Source: Sulfurimonadaceae bacterium
Lineage (GTDB): Bacteria; Campylobacterota; Campylobacteria; Campylobacterales; Sulfurimonadaceae
Assembly (NCBI GenBank): GCA_028685945.1
Contig: JAQUCZ010000080.1
Location: 1 to 5,996, forward strand
Length of the DNA stretch: 5,996 nt
Direction of reading: 5' to 3'
Shown: piece after piece, positions 1 through 5,422 of the stretch
How positions within the stretch are numbered: the stretch's first letter is position 1
How the letters are laid out: the number at the start of each line of letters is the position of its first letter
Program-made: the position numbers and the translations under genes
The notes under the pieces: model-generated
The model's database searches: none
The model's input: the letters and a program-made list of their open reading frames with translations, nothing else
Told to the model about the DNA's origin: nothing

Positions 1-504
1 ATCGACCACACAACAGATGAAACTCCTCATGCATTTGCGGGTGATAGCAAGCTTTACGGAGCAGATTTCGTAGTATTGCACTCGTTTGATTCCTACAGTT
101 CCCTCAAATGGCAAACAGAGTGGCTCAGCCGCGACATGGACGGAAAACAATACAATCTTGACAGTGCGGGCGTCGTCGTTTCCTCTCCCGATATGACAAA
201 AGAGCAAAGCGGTCTTTATTCACAGCTTATCTACACCCACGACAAAAGCTGGAAAGCGGGGGTACGCTACGATACTATCTACAAAAACGACGTTACGGCA
301 GGCGGCGTGAACAGAAATCTCACGGATGACTTCAATAAATACTCCGTGATGGTGGAGTACCACACAAGCGAATTTGCACGTTTTCGGTTACAGTACAATC
401 GTAATGAGGCACTTTATAATGAAGATGATCGCAAACAGAAAATCGACACGATCATGCTTCAGGCGAACATAGCTATCGGGGCGCACGCGGCACACTCGTT
501 TTAA
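1..504 (+). CDS. Outer-membrane beta-barrel protein, 3' part (metal-locus OMP)
   Basis: The frame is open from the first base of the window and ends at TAA 502-504, so only the last 167 residues are visible; the true start lies upstream. The visible part is made of alternating polar/aromatic stretches typical of transmembrane beta-strands (LKWQTEWLSRDM, SGLYSQLIYTH, WKAGVRYDTIY, YSVMVEYHTS, FARFRLQYNRNEALY, IDTIMLQANIAIG), separated by short polar turns. It ends in a C-terminal phenylalanine (AHAAHSF), the usual BAM-recognition end of an outer-membrane protein. It lies just upstream of a metal-binding protein and permease. From memory, the ending resembles barrel proteins annotated as zinc-regulated outer-membrane receptors found beside znu genes. 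A role in passing zinc or another divalent metal across the outer membrane is therefore inferred from position and style. No TonB box or plug could be judged because the N-terminus is missing. Confidence 0.8.
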   Translation: MDHTTDETPHAFAGDSKLYGADFVVLHSFDSYSSLKWQTEWLSRDMDGKQYNLDSAGVVVSSPDMTKEQSGLYSQLIYTHDKSWKAGVRYDTIYKNDVTAGGVNRNLTDDFNKYSVMVEYHTSEFARFRLQYNRNEALYNEDDRKQKIDTIMLQANIAIGAHAAHSF

Positions 505-522
505 TGTAACATCAATATTACA
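505..522. promoter_or_regulatory. Dyad TGTAA-N8-TTACA, candidate metal-regulator operator
   Basis: TGTAACATCAATATTACA is a perfect 5-bp inverted repeat with an 8-bp spacer. It begins directly after the stop codon of the upstream barrel gene and lies 88 bp before the start of the binding-protein gene. AT-rich dyads of this kind and size are typical of Fur/Zur-family sites upstream of zinc uptake genes, so a Zur-like site is plausible. No consensus for this organism is known to me and no clear -35/-10 pair could be assigned, so this remains a candidate. Confidence 0.3.
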
Positions 523-529
523 ACTTCAC

Positions 530-543
530 GGCATCTACATGCC
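530..543. other. Small hairpin GGCAT-CTAC-ATGCC
   Basis: A 5-bp perfect stem with a 4-base loop lies between the barrel gene and the binding-protein gene. Its right arm belongs to a copy of the dispersed 8-mer (ACATGCCA, 537-544). No T-tract follows, so it is not a classical intrinsic terminator. It may help 3'-end formation or mRNA stability of the upstream gene. Confidence 0.4.
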
Positions 544-553
544 ATGAAAATAC

Positions 554-575
554 AAGTGAGGCTAAAGCCTCACTT
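554..575. repeat. Perfect 9-bp palindromic hairpin, REP-like or weak terminator
   Basis: Arms AAGTGAGGC (554-562) and GCCTCACTT (567-575) enclose a TAAA loop, giving a strong stem. On the + strand it is followed by CCGTAAAATACG rather than a T-run. On the - strand the stem is followed by GTATTTTC, a short T-run. It probably separates transcription of the upstream barrel gene from the binding-protein gene, or stabilises an mRNA end. A GGCTAAAGCC-type core is also common in dispersed REP palindromes, so it may be a copy of an intergenic repeat. A smaller dyad CGTA-AAA-TACG follows at 577-587. Confidence 0.5.
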
Positions 576-598
576 CCGTAAAATACGAATAATTGCAC

Positions 599-602
599 AA
601 GG
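599..602 (+). promoter_or_regulatory. Ribosome binding site AAGG for the binding-protein gene
   Basis: AAGG lies 7 bases before ATG 610. It supports this start over the in-frame ATG at 544, which has no Shine-Dalgarno sequence, overlaps the intergenic hairpins and would put 22 charged residues before the signal peptide. Confidence 0.55.
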
Positions 603-609
603 CTTTGTC

Positions 610-1485
610 ATGAAAAAATATCTCTTCCTCTTTTTGTTTCCCCTCTCCCTCCTCGCCCACCTCAATATCGCGGTGAGCTACCCCTACATCGGGGCTTTGA
701 CAAAGGCCATCGGGGGCGATCATATAGAGACGGTCGTACTTGCAAAAGGGAATTGGGATCCCCACTTTATCGTGCCGCGCCCCTCGCTTATAGCCAAAGT
801 GCGCAACGCCGACGCGCTCATTATGAATGGCGGGCAGCTTGAGATCGGGTGGCTTCCCCCGCTGCTTAATCGTGCGGGCAACCCAAAGAGCATGCCAAAC
901 GCCCCAACGTTTTTAAACCTCTCCCACCACGTAGAACTTATCAATAAACCAAGCAGCGTCGATAGAAAAGAAGGGGATATCCATCCCGACGGCAATCCCC
1001 ATTTTCATCTTGACCCACAAAACATTCTTGTGCTTGCAAATGTCATCAAAAAATTTCTTATCTCGATCGATGGCGAACATAAGGCAGTGTATGAGAAAAA
1101 TTACGCCGATTTCCTTGGCATGTGGCAGAAAAAGCTTGGCATGTGGCAAGAGAAGATGGCAAACAAAAAGGGGCTCAAAGTGATCCAGTTTCACGATAAT
1201 CTAGCCTACTTCAACAAAGCTTACGGATTAAAAAACATCGGCACCATCGAGCCGCTTCCGGGAATACCCCCCTCCTCCAAACACACTATGGCAATTATCG
1301 AGCTTATTAAAAAAGAGAACCCCTGCTGCATTTTGCACGACGTGTACCATGCCACGAAAACCGCTGAATTTATAAGCGAAAAAACGGGGATCAAAATCGT
1401 ACTTATGCCCCACGACATAGAAGCACTCGAAGAGATACAAGACCTCGCGTCGCTTTTTGATTACCTTACGGGAGCGATTAGATGA
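610..1485 (+). CDS. Zn/Mn-type ABC transporter periplasmic binding protein (ZnuA/TroA family)
   Basis: A 291-residue periplasmic metal-capture protein of the cluster A-I (COG0803) family. The start at 610 gives a clean signal peptide (MKKYLFLFLFPLSLLA, residues 1-16). The family's metal ligands are in place: His52 in GNWDPHFIVPRPS, His131 in GNPHFHLDPQN, His195 in IQFHDNLAYF, and an acidic residue near the C-terminus (Asp269 or Glu271 in MPHDIEA). The EPLPGIPPSSKH stretch (214-225) fits the TroA-like branch with an E-P-x-P-GIPPS motif rather than classical E. coli ZnuA. The long His/Asp-rich loop of ZnuA is missing; only DIHPDGNPHFH (123-133) is His-rich. Residues 169-182 hold a tandem repeat, LGMWQKK/LGMWQEK. 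The gene overlaps the permease gene by ATGA. Zinc is the likeliest substrate, but manganese or another divalent metal cannot be excluded, so no symbol is given. Confidence 0.9.
   Translation: MKKYLFLFLFPLSLLAHLNIAVSYPYIGALTKAIGGDHIETVVLAKGNWDPHFIVPRPSLIAKVRNADALIMNGGQLEIGWLPPLLNRAGNPKSMPNAPTFLNLSHHVELINKPSSVDRKEGDIHPDGNPHFHLDPQNILVLANVIKKFLISIDGEHKAVYEKNYADFLGMWQKKLGMWQEKMANKKGLKVIQFHDNLAYFNKAYGLKNIGTIEPLPGIPPSSKHTMAIIELIKKENPCCILHDVYHATKTAEFISEKTGIKIVLMPHDIEALEEIQDLASLFDYLTGAIR
1114..1155 (+). repeat. 21-bp in-frame tandem duplication
   Basis: Two adjacent 21-bp units (1114-1134 and 1135-1155) encode LGMWQKK and LGMWQEK in the linker-helix region of the binding protein. They begin with the same 15 bases (CTTGGCATGTGGCAG versus CTTGGCATGTGGCAA, differing only at base 15) and diverge slightly after that. 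Each carries one copy of the dispersed 8-mer TGGCATGT. This looks like a fairly recent slipped-strand or recombination duplication that kept the frame. Confidence 0.85.
1470..1474 (+). promoter_or_regulatory. Ribosome binding site GGGAG for the permease gene
   Basis: GGGAG lies 7 bases before ATG 1482, inside the last codons of the binding-protein gene. It supports a start at the ATGA overlap and translational coupling of the two subunits. Confidence 0.65.
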
Positions 1486-2237
1486 TCGATATTCTCCTCA
1501 CCCCCGTAGCGCTTGTTTTTATCCTCGTGATGCTCCATGCCTATTTCGGTATGGAGATTCTCAAACGCGGCATTATCTTCACCGACCTTGCCATCGCGCA
1601 GTTTGCGGCTTTGGGTTCTTCGATTAGCCTTGGGTATTTCCATGAGGAGTATTTTTATCTGCTTACTTTGGGGTTTGCGCTTTTTTGTGCGCTGCTTATC
1701 GCTTTTGCCGCAACGCGCAAGCTGCATCTTGAGGCGTTTATAGGGATACTCTACGTTTTGGGAGCAAGCGGGATTATGATGGTGCTCTCCCACTCGGCGG
1801 AGGGGATGGAGCATTTCAAATCGCTTCTGGCAAGCGACATCCTTTTTACCTCCCCTAGCGACGTGATAAAAAGCGGGGCGATCTATGCAGTTATAGCCTT
1901 ATTGCTTTATTTTCTTTACCCCAAACTGCAAGGGTTTGCAAGGGAGCTGCTTTTTTTCTCCCTGCTCGCCTTTACGGTTACCTCCTCAGTCTCTTTAGCG
2001 GGAGTTTTAGTCGTGTTCGTACTGCTTATCGCCCCTGCTTTGGTGGCAACATCCTTGGCATGTACGCGCCCGCTTCTTGTCGCCTTTCTTTACGGATGGG
2101 GCTTTAGCATAGCCGCCGTGATCGTTTCCTATTTTTACGATCTGCCTACGGGCTACACCGTCGTTTTTTTGGGTGCGGCACTTACGGCGCTTACCGTTTT
2201 GCTTAGCTCAAAACAACAAAACAACAATTCATTTTAG
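1482..2237 (+). CDS. ABC-3 family divalent metal permease (ZnuB/MntB type)
   Basis: A 251-residue inner-membrane permease with about seven or eight hydrophobic segments (roughly 4-25, 33-52, 56-77, 86-103, 131-147, 157-187, 200-217, 224-241). Family hallmarks are FTDLAIAQFAALG (33-45, matching the conserved DxALAQxAxLG helix), the loop SLLASDILF (114-122) expected to dock on the ATPase, SLAGVLVVFVLLIAPA (171-186) and DLPTG (220-224). It moves the metal delivered by the upstream binding protein into the cytoplasm. The ATG overlaps the stop of that gene (ATGA, 1482-1485). It is a little short for the family (commonly about 260-290); the usual FDPExAxxxG stretch before the seventh helix is reduced to YPKLQGFAREL (146-156). 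The matching ATPase (ZnuC type) is not between the subunits or downstream within the window. Confidence 0.92.
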   Translation: MIDILLTPVALVFILVMLHAYFGMEILKRGIIFTDLAIAQFAALGSSISLGYFHEEYFYLLTLGFALFCALLIAFAATRKLHLEAFIGILYVLGASGIMMVLSHSAEGMEHFKSLLASDILFTSPSDVIKSGAIYAVIALLLYFLYPKLQGFARELLFFSLLAFTVTSSVSLAGVLVVFVLLIAPALVATSLACTRPLLVAFLYGWGFSIAAVIVSYFYDLPTGYTVVFLGAALTALTVLLSSKQQNNNSF

Positions 2238-2240
2238 GAA
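2236..2240 (+). promoter_or_regulatory. Ribosome binding site AGGAA deciding the start of the second barrel gene
   Basis: AGGAA overlaps the permease stop codon (TAG 2235-2237) and lies 7 bases before ATG 2248. It selects this start over the in-frame ATG at 2173, which sits inside the permease gene and gives a non-signal-like leader. Confidence 0.7.
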
Positions 2241-2247
2241 CCCTACC

Positions 2248-3099
2248 ATGCACTACCTCATACTTTTTTTACTTACATGCCAAGCACTTTTGGCAACCCA
2301 GACGATCCATTCGAGCGCTTCGGTATTTCTCGAGTCTACCGAGTTTACAAACTCCAAACAAAAAACCCAAGGGAAGGTGTACGGGTTTCAAGGCGACCTG
2401 CACCTAGACGCGCACGAGATACGCGCGGGGTATGAAGAAGCGCGCACCGACACCAGACAGCCGCCCCTTAGCGAAGATTTACGCACCAAAAAACTTTTTT
2501 TGCGTTACGCTTACGCGCCGAACGATACGTGGAGCTTCAACGCCAACACCCTCTACGTTGCAAAAGACAACATCGCCCCCACCGAACATGCCAAAGCCTA
2601 CGGCGCGGGGGTAACGTTCGTGCCGCACAAAAAATTCTCGCTCAACCTCACGCAATTTCATGTCGATTACGGCACATTTCACACCCGACAAAGCGACGTG
2701 CAGCTTGATTTTAAAACCCGTATCGACGAGCTGCGTCTGAAACTCACCTCTCTCACCCATTACATAGCGATGGAGGATTACACGAACGACCCTTTTACCA
2801 AAAACGCGGACAAAAACTACCTAAGCAGCGCGCTAAAACTCCATCTTCACTACAAAACCTACCACTTCGGTGCGGCGGCGTATACGGGCAAACGCCTCTT
2901 TGCGGTGATGGATGAGGGGATGAAGATACAGCACCATGCCATGGAGTTTGACAGAACCTATGCGGCGGGCGTGGGGAAAGATTTCGGCAATTTCGTCGTG
3001 CGCCTGCAACATGTTTACCAAAGAGCCGAAGAGATTCCGATGCAAAACAAAAACGTGATCGTGCGCAACACCAAAGCGGCGCTGAGCTACAGGTTTTAA
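2248..3099 (+). CDS. Hypothetical outer-membrane beta-barrel protein of the metal locus
   Basis: This 283-residue protein is not a family I recognise by sequence. It starts with a signal peptide (MHYLILFLLTCQALLA, probable cleavage before TQTIHSS); the Cys at 11 is not in a convincing lipobox. The rest consists of alternating amphipathic strands (TKKLFLRYAYA, TWSFNANTLYVAK, AYGAGVTFVP, FSLNLTQFHVDYG, DELRLKLTSLTHYI, SALKLHLHY, YHFGAAAYTGK, NFVVRLQHVYQ, TKAALSYRF). It ends in a C-terminal Phe preceded by YR, the usual outer-membrane barrel signal. The size suggests about 10-14 strands. It has about 15 histidines, many on predicted strands or turns (LHLDAHE, LHLHYKTYH, IQHHAM). Its start is 10 bp after the permease stop, so it belongs to the same transcription unit. 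A role in metal entry or in sensing metal at the outer membrane is inferred from position only. Confidence 0.8.
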   Translation: MHYLILFLLTCQALLATQTIHSSASVFLESTEFTNSKQKTQGKVYGFQGDLHLDAHEIRAGYEEARTDTRQPPLSEDLRTKKLFLRYAYAPNDTWSFNANTLYVAKDNIAPTEHAKAYGAGVTFVPHKKFSLNLTQFHVDYGTFHTRQSDVQLDFKTRIDELRLKLTSLTHYIAMEDYTNDPFTKNADKNYLSSALKLHLHYKTYHFGAAAYTGKRLFAVMDEGMKIQHHAMEFDRTYAAGVGKDFGNFVVRLQHVYQRAEEIPMQNKNVIVRNTKAALSYRF

Positions 3100-3114
3100 G
3101 GCGAAATTACGCCT
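3099..3114. terminator. Weak hairpin spanning the convergent stop codons
   Basis: AGGCG (3099-3103) and CGCCT (3110-3114) pair across a 6-base loop, AAATTA, which contains the stop codon of the - strand gene. The stem is only 5 bp and neither side has a good T-run, so it would be a weak bidirectional terminator at best. It is the only visible structure in the 7-bp gap where the two operons meet. Confidence 0.3.
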
Positions 3115-5419
3115 CTTCACCGAGGATTTTTTCGAGTTTTTTCGTTTTTAAAATATCCTCGACCTGTGCGAGGGGCATCGGTTTGTAGTATTTGTACCCT
3201 TGTGCTTCGAAACATTGGTGCAGTTGTAAAAAATCTGCCTGTTCGATCGTCTCGACCCCCTCGGCTATGACGCTCAGCCCCAAACTTCTTGCAATCGCAA
3301 TGATCGCGCGGGTAAGCTCCATGTCGTCTTTGTCGTTGGGGATGTCGCGTACGAACGACTGGTCGATCTTGATCTTGCTGATAGGGAGCTGTTTGAGGTA
3401 GGAAAGGGAGGATTGTCCCGTTCCGAAGTCATCGATCGCTATCCCGAACCCGAGATTTTTAATCTCGTTTAAAATCCTTACCGTATTTTCGGGATTCCCC
3501 ATAATCTGCGTTTCGGTTACTTCAAGCATCACGCTTTGAGGCTCTAGCTCATTTTCGCGCATCATCGCTATCGCCGCTTCGATAAAGTCGTCACTCTCAA
3601 GCTGGATCATCGAAAGGTTAAGCGAGAGTATCCCCGGCTCAAGCCCGTCTTTACGCCACCTTGCAAAAAAACTCAATGCCCGCTTCATCACGAACCGATC
3701 GAGCGGTACGATAAGGCGTGTCTCTTCTGCGAGCGGAATAAACTCGGCGGGGGAGATCATGGTGCCGTCCTCTTTGATCCAACGCACGAGTGCTTCCATC
3801 CCCACGATATTTTGCGTCAGCATATCCACCTGCGGCTGCAGATACACAAGCAGCTCCTCGTTCTCTATGGCATGTCGCAACTGCGTCTCGAGGGTGATAC
3901 GTTGGTACGCCTTTTCGGTCAAATCTTTGGTATAAAACTGGTAGTTGTTTCGCCCCTTCTCTTTTGCCCGATACATTGCGGCATCGGCATTTTTGAGAAT
4001 CTCTTCGGAGGTGGTTCCGTCTTGCGGGTAGAGCGCGATCCCGATGCTGCACGAAACGTAAAACTCGTACTCGTCGATATGCTGCAACGATTTAAAGCTC
4101 TCGATCACCCCGTTGACGATGTCGATCACGGCGTTTTCACGGTGCAGATCGGGAAGCAGTACGGTAAACTCATCCCCTCCCAAACGGGCGATGGTGTCGG
4201 ATTTTCGGGTTACTTTTGCCAGAGTATGTGCGATGTTTTTTAAAAGCTTGTCCCCGACGGTGTGCCCGAAGGAGTCGTTGATCTCTTTAAAATGATCCAA
4301 ATCCAAAAACAGCACCGCGACAAACGTAGAGTTTTGTTGCGAAGAGGCGATTGCCTGCTCAAGCCTGTCGATAAACAAAAGGCGATTGGGCAGACTCGTG
4401 AGGGTATCGTGGCGCGCTTGGTATTGCAGCATCAGCGAGTGTTCGTCAAACACCTTCGCAAGTGCGTCGATCTCGTCGTCCGTTCCCATAGGGCTGCAGA
4501 GCGTCGCCTCGGTTCCGTCGGATTGTTTTACCCGTCTATACAGCTCCACGATGGGTCGCGTGATCCGCTCGGCTACCACAATCGCGGCAATAATCCCCGC
4601 CAGCAAAAACAAAAATCCGAGTGCGGCAAGATGGCTCATAGCGCTCTTTAGAGGAAACCAAAACTCCCGATCCAAAACCCCGAGCTCTATGGTTAAGCCC
4701 ACCTGCTCCACCCAAGGGGTGCTTTTGAGCGGTTGGAGCCGTAGAGGGGTATAGGATTCGTTGGCATCGTAGCGGTATTCCCCCAAAAGGCGTTCGTTCT
4801 TAAAAAGGCGCGCCGCCATATGGTTGTCGTTGGGAAGCATCTTCTCCCCTATGGCATGTGTGTCAAAAACCGCTATCACCGCCCCTTGCGTCGTTGCATA
4901 GTAGCGTATGGGCACCATCAGCATAATAGCGCCGCTTGCATCGTCAAGATACATCACCTCTTTGCCCATCGCCAAAGAGGCACGAAGCGCTTGGGAGCTT
5001 TTGTACTCGGGCATCTTCTCAAGCGACTTGTAGATAGCCGCCCCGTCAAAATCGACCACGCTCAAAGAGAGAACGTCTTTGCCCTCCATAAAGTTTTTTA
5101 CGAGCGGCTCTAGGTAGCTCTCCCTTTTCGTTACGTCCAAAAGGGCGTTGACCACAAACTCGTTTTTGGCAAAAAGAAGGGTGCTATCGACCAAGTAGCG
5201 CAGTCTCTCTTCAAACCGTTGTTGCATGGCATGTGCGTTGTTGGAAAGGAGGTTGTGCATCTGCTCTTGCATCTGTTTGCTTAGATGCATAGCCGCCATC
5301 ACCCCCATCAAAAAAATCGCAATCGCAAGCACCGACGAGACTTGCCAAATCACCCGTTTACGGATACTTTTTTTGATAGGGTGGGAGATTCCCGACGTAA
5401 GGTTTTCGTCAAGCCGCAT
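3107..5419 (-). CDS. Membrane GGDEF-EAL cyclic-di-GMP enzyme with periplasmic sensor and HAMP
   Basis: A 770-residue inner-membrane signalling protein. Order: cytoplasmic N-tail, transmembrane helix (about 24-45), periplasmic sensor region (about 46-262, Cache-like with helix then SLSVVDFDGAAIYKS and MLMVPIRYYATTQGAVIAVFD), second helix (about 264-284), HAMP (about 284-335, ITRPI), GGDEF domain (about 336-500) and EAL domain (about 508-760). The GGDEF domain has HDTLTSLPNR (337-346), FLDLDHFKEIND (371-382), an intact GGDEF (414-418) and an inhibitory RxxD site (405-408) five residues before it. The EAL domain keeps EALVRW (542-547), NLS (601-603), EVTE (633-636), DDFGTG (663-668), KIDQSFV (684-690) and AEGVET (719-724). 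Both synthesis and hydrolysis of cyclic-di-GMP are therefore possible. The start lies 3 bp after the stop of the upstream binding-protein gene, with GAGGGGCGG as a distant Shine-Dalgarno, so the two are co-transcribed and probably work together. Confidence 0.95.
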   Translation of the reverse strand: MRLDENLTSGISHPIKKSIRKRVIWQVSSVLAIAIFLMGVMAAMHLSKQMQEQMHNLLSNNAHAMQQRFEERLRYLVDSTLLFAKNEFVVNALLDVTKRESYLEPLVKNFMEGKDVLSLSVVDFDGAAIYKSLEKMPEYKSSQALRASLAMGKEVMYLDDASGAIMLMVPIRYYATTQGAVIAVFDTHAIGEKMLPNDNHMAARLFKNERLLGEYRYDANESYTPLRLQPLKSTPWVEQVGLTIELGVLDREFWFPLKSAMSHLAALGFLFLLAGIIAAIVVAERITRPIVELYRRVKQSDGTEATLCSPMGTDDEIDALAKVFDEHSLMLQYQARHDTLTSLPNRLLFIDRLEQAIASSQQNSTFVAVLFLDLDHFKEINDSFGHTVGDKLLKNIAHTLAKVTRKSDTIARLGGDEFTVLLPDLHRENAVIDIVNGVIESFKSLQHIDEYEFYVSCSIGIALYPQDGTTSEEILKNADAAMYRAKEKGRNNYQFYTKDLTEKAYQRITLETQLRHAIENEELLVYLQPQVDMLTQNIVGMEALVRWIKEDGTMISPAEFIPLAEETRLIVPLDRFVMKRALSFFARWRKDGLEPGILSLNLSMIQLESDDFIEAAIAMMRENELEPQSVMLEVTETQIMGNPENTVRILNEIKNLGFGIAIDDFGTGQSSLSYLKQLPISKIKIDQSFVRDIPNDKDDMELTRAIIAIARSLGLSVIAEGVETIEQADFLQLHQCFEAQGYKYYKPMPLAQVEDILKTKKLEKILGEEA

Positions 5420-5422
5420 CTG

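Noticed and set aside
76..78. TTG at 76 as the start of the first gene
   Set aside because: The frame stays open to base 1 and the upstream residues read like the rest of the barrel protein, so the gene is simply cut by the window edge.
544..609. Upstream in-frame ATG for the binding-protein gene
   Set aside because: It lies within the hairpin region without a Shine-Dalgarno, and it would place a basic 22-residue tail before a perfect signal peptide that starts at 610.
505..609. A sigma70 promoter for the metal genes
   Set aside because: Several AT-rich hexamers exist (around 581-592), but no -35/-10 pair with proper spacing stands out, so no promoter is called.
2173..2247. Upstream in-frame start for the second barrel gene
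   Set aside because: It is inside the permease gene, lacks a ribosome site, and its leader hides the signal peptide beginning at 2248.
2248..2283. Lipoprotein signal (Cys at residue 11 of the second barrel protein)
   Set aside because: Residues before the Cys (FLLT) do not fit a lipobox well, and a better signal peptidase I site, ALLA, follows; the protein ends as a barrel.
3812..4651. Antisense open frames of 129-143 residues on the + strand opposite the GGDEF-EAL gene
   Set aside because: They mirror a strongly conserved coding region, have unnatural composition and no family motifs, and lack convincing ribosome sites.
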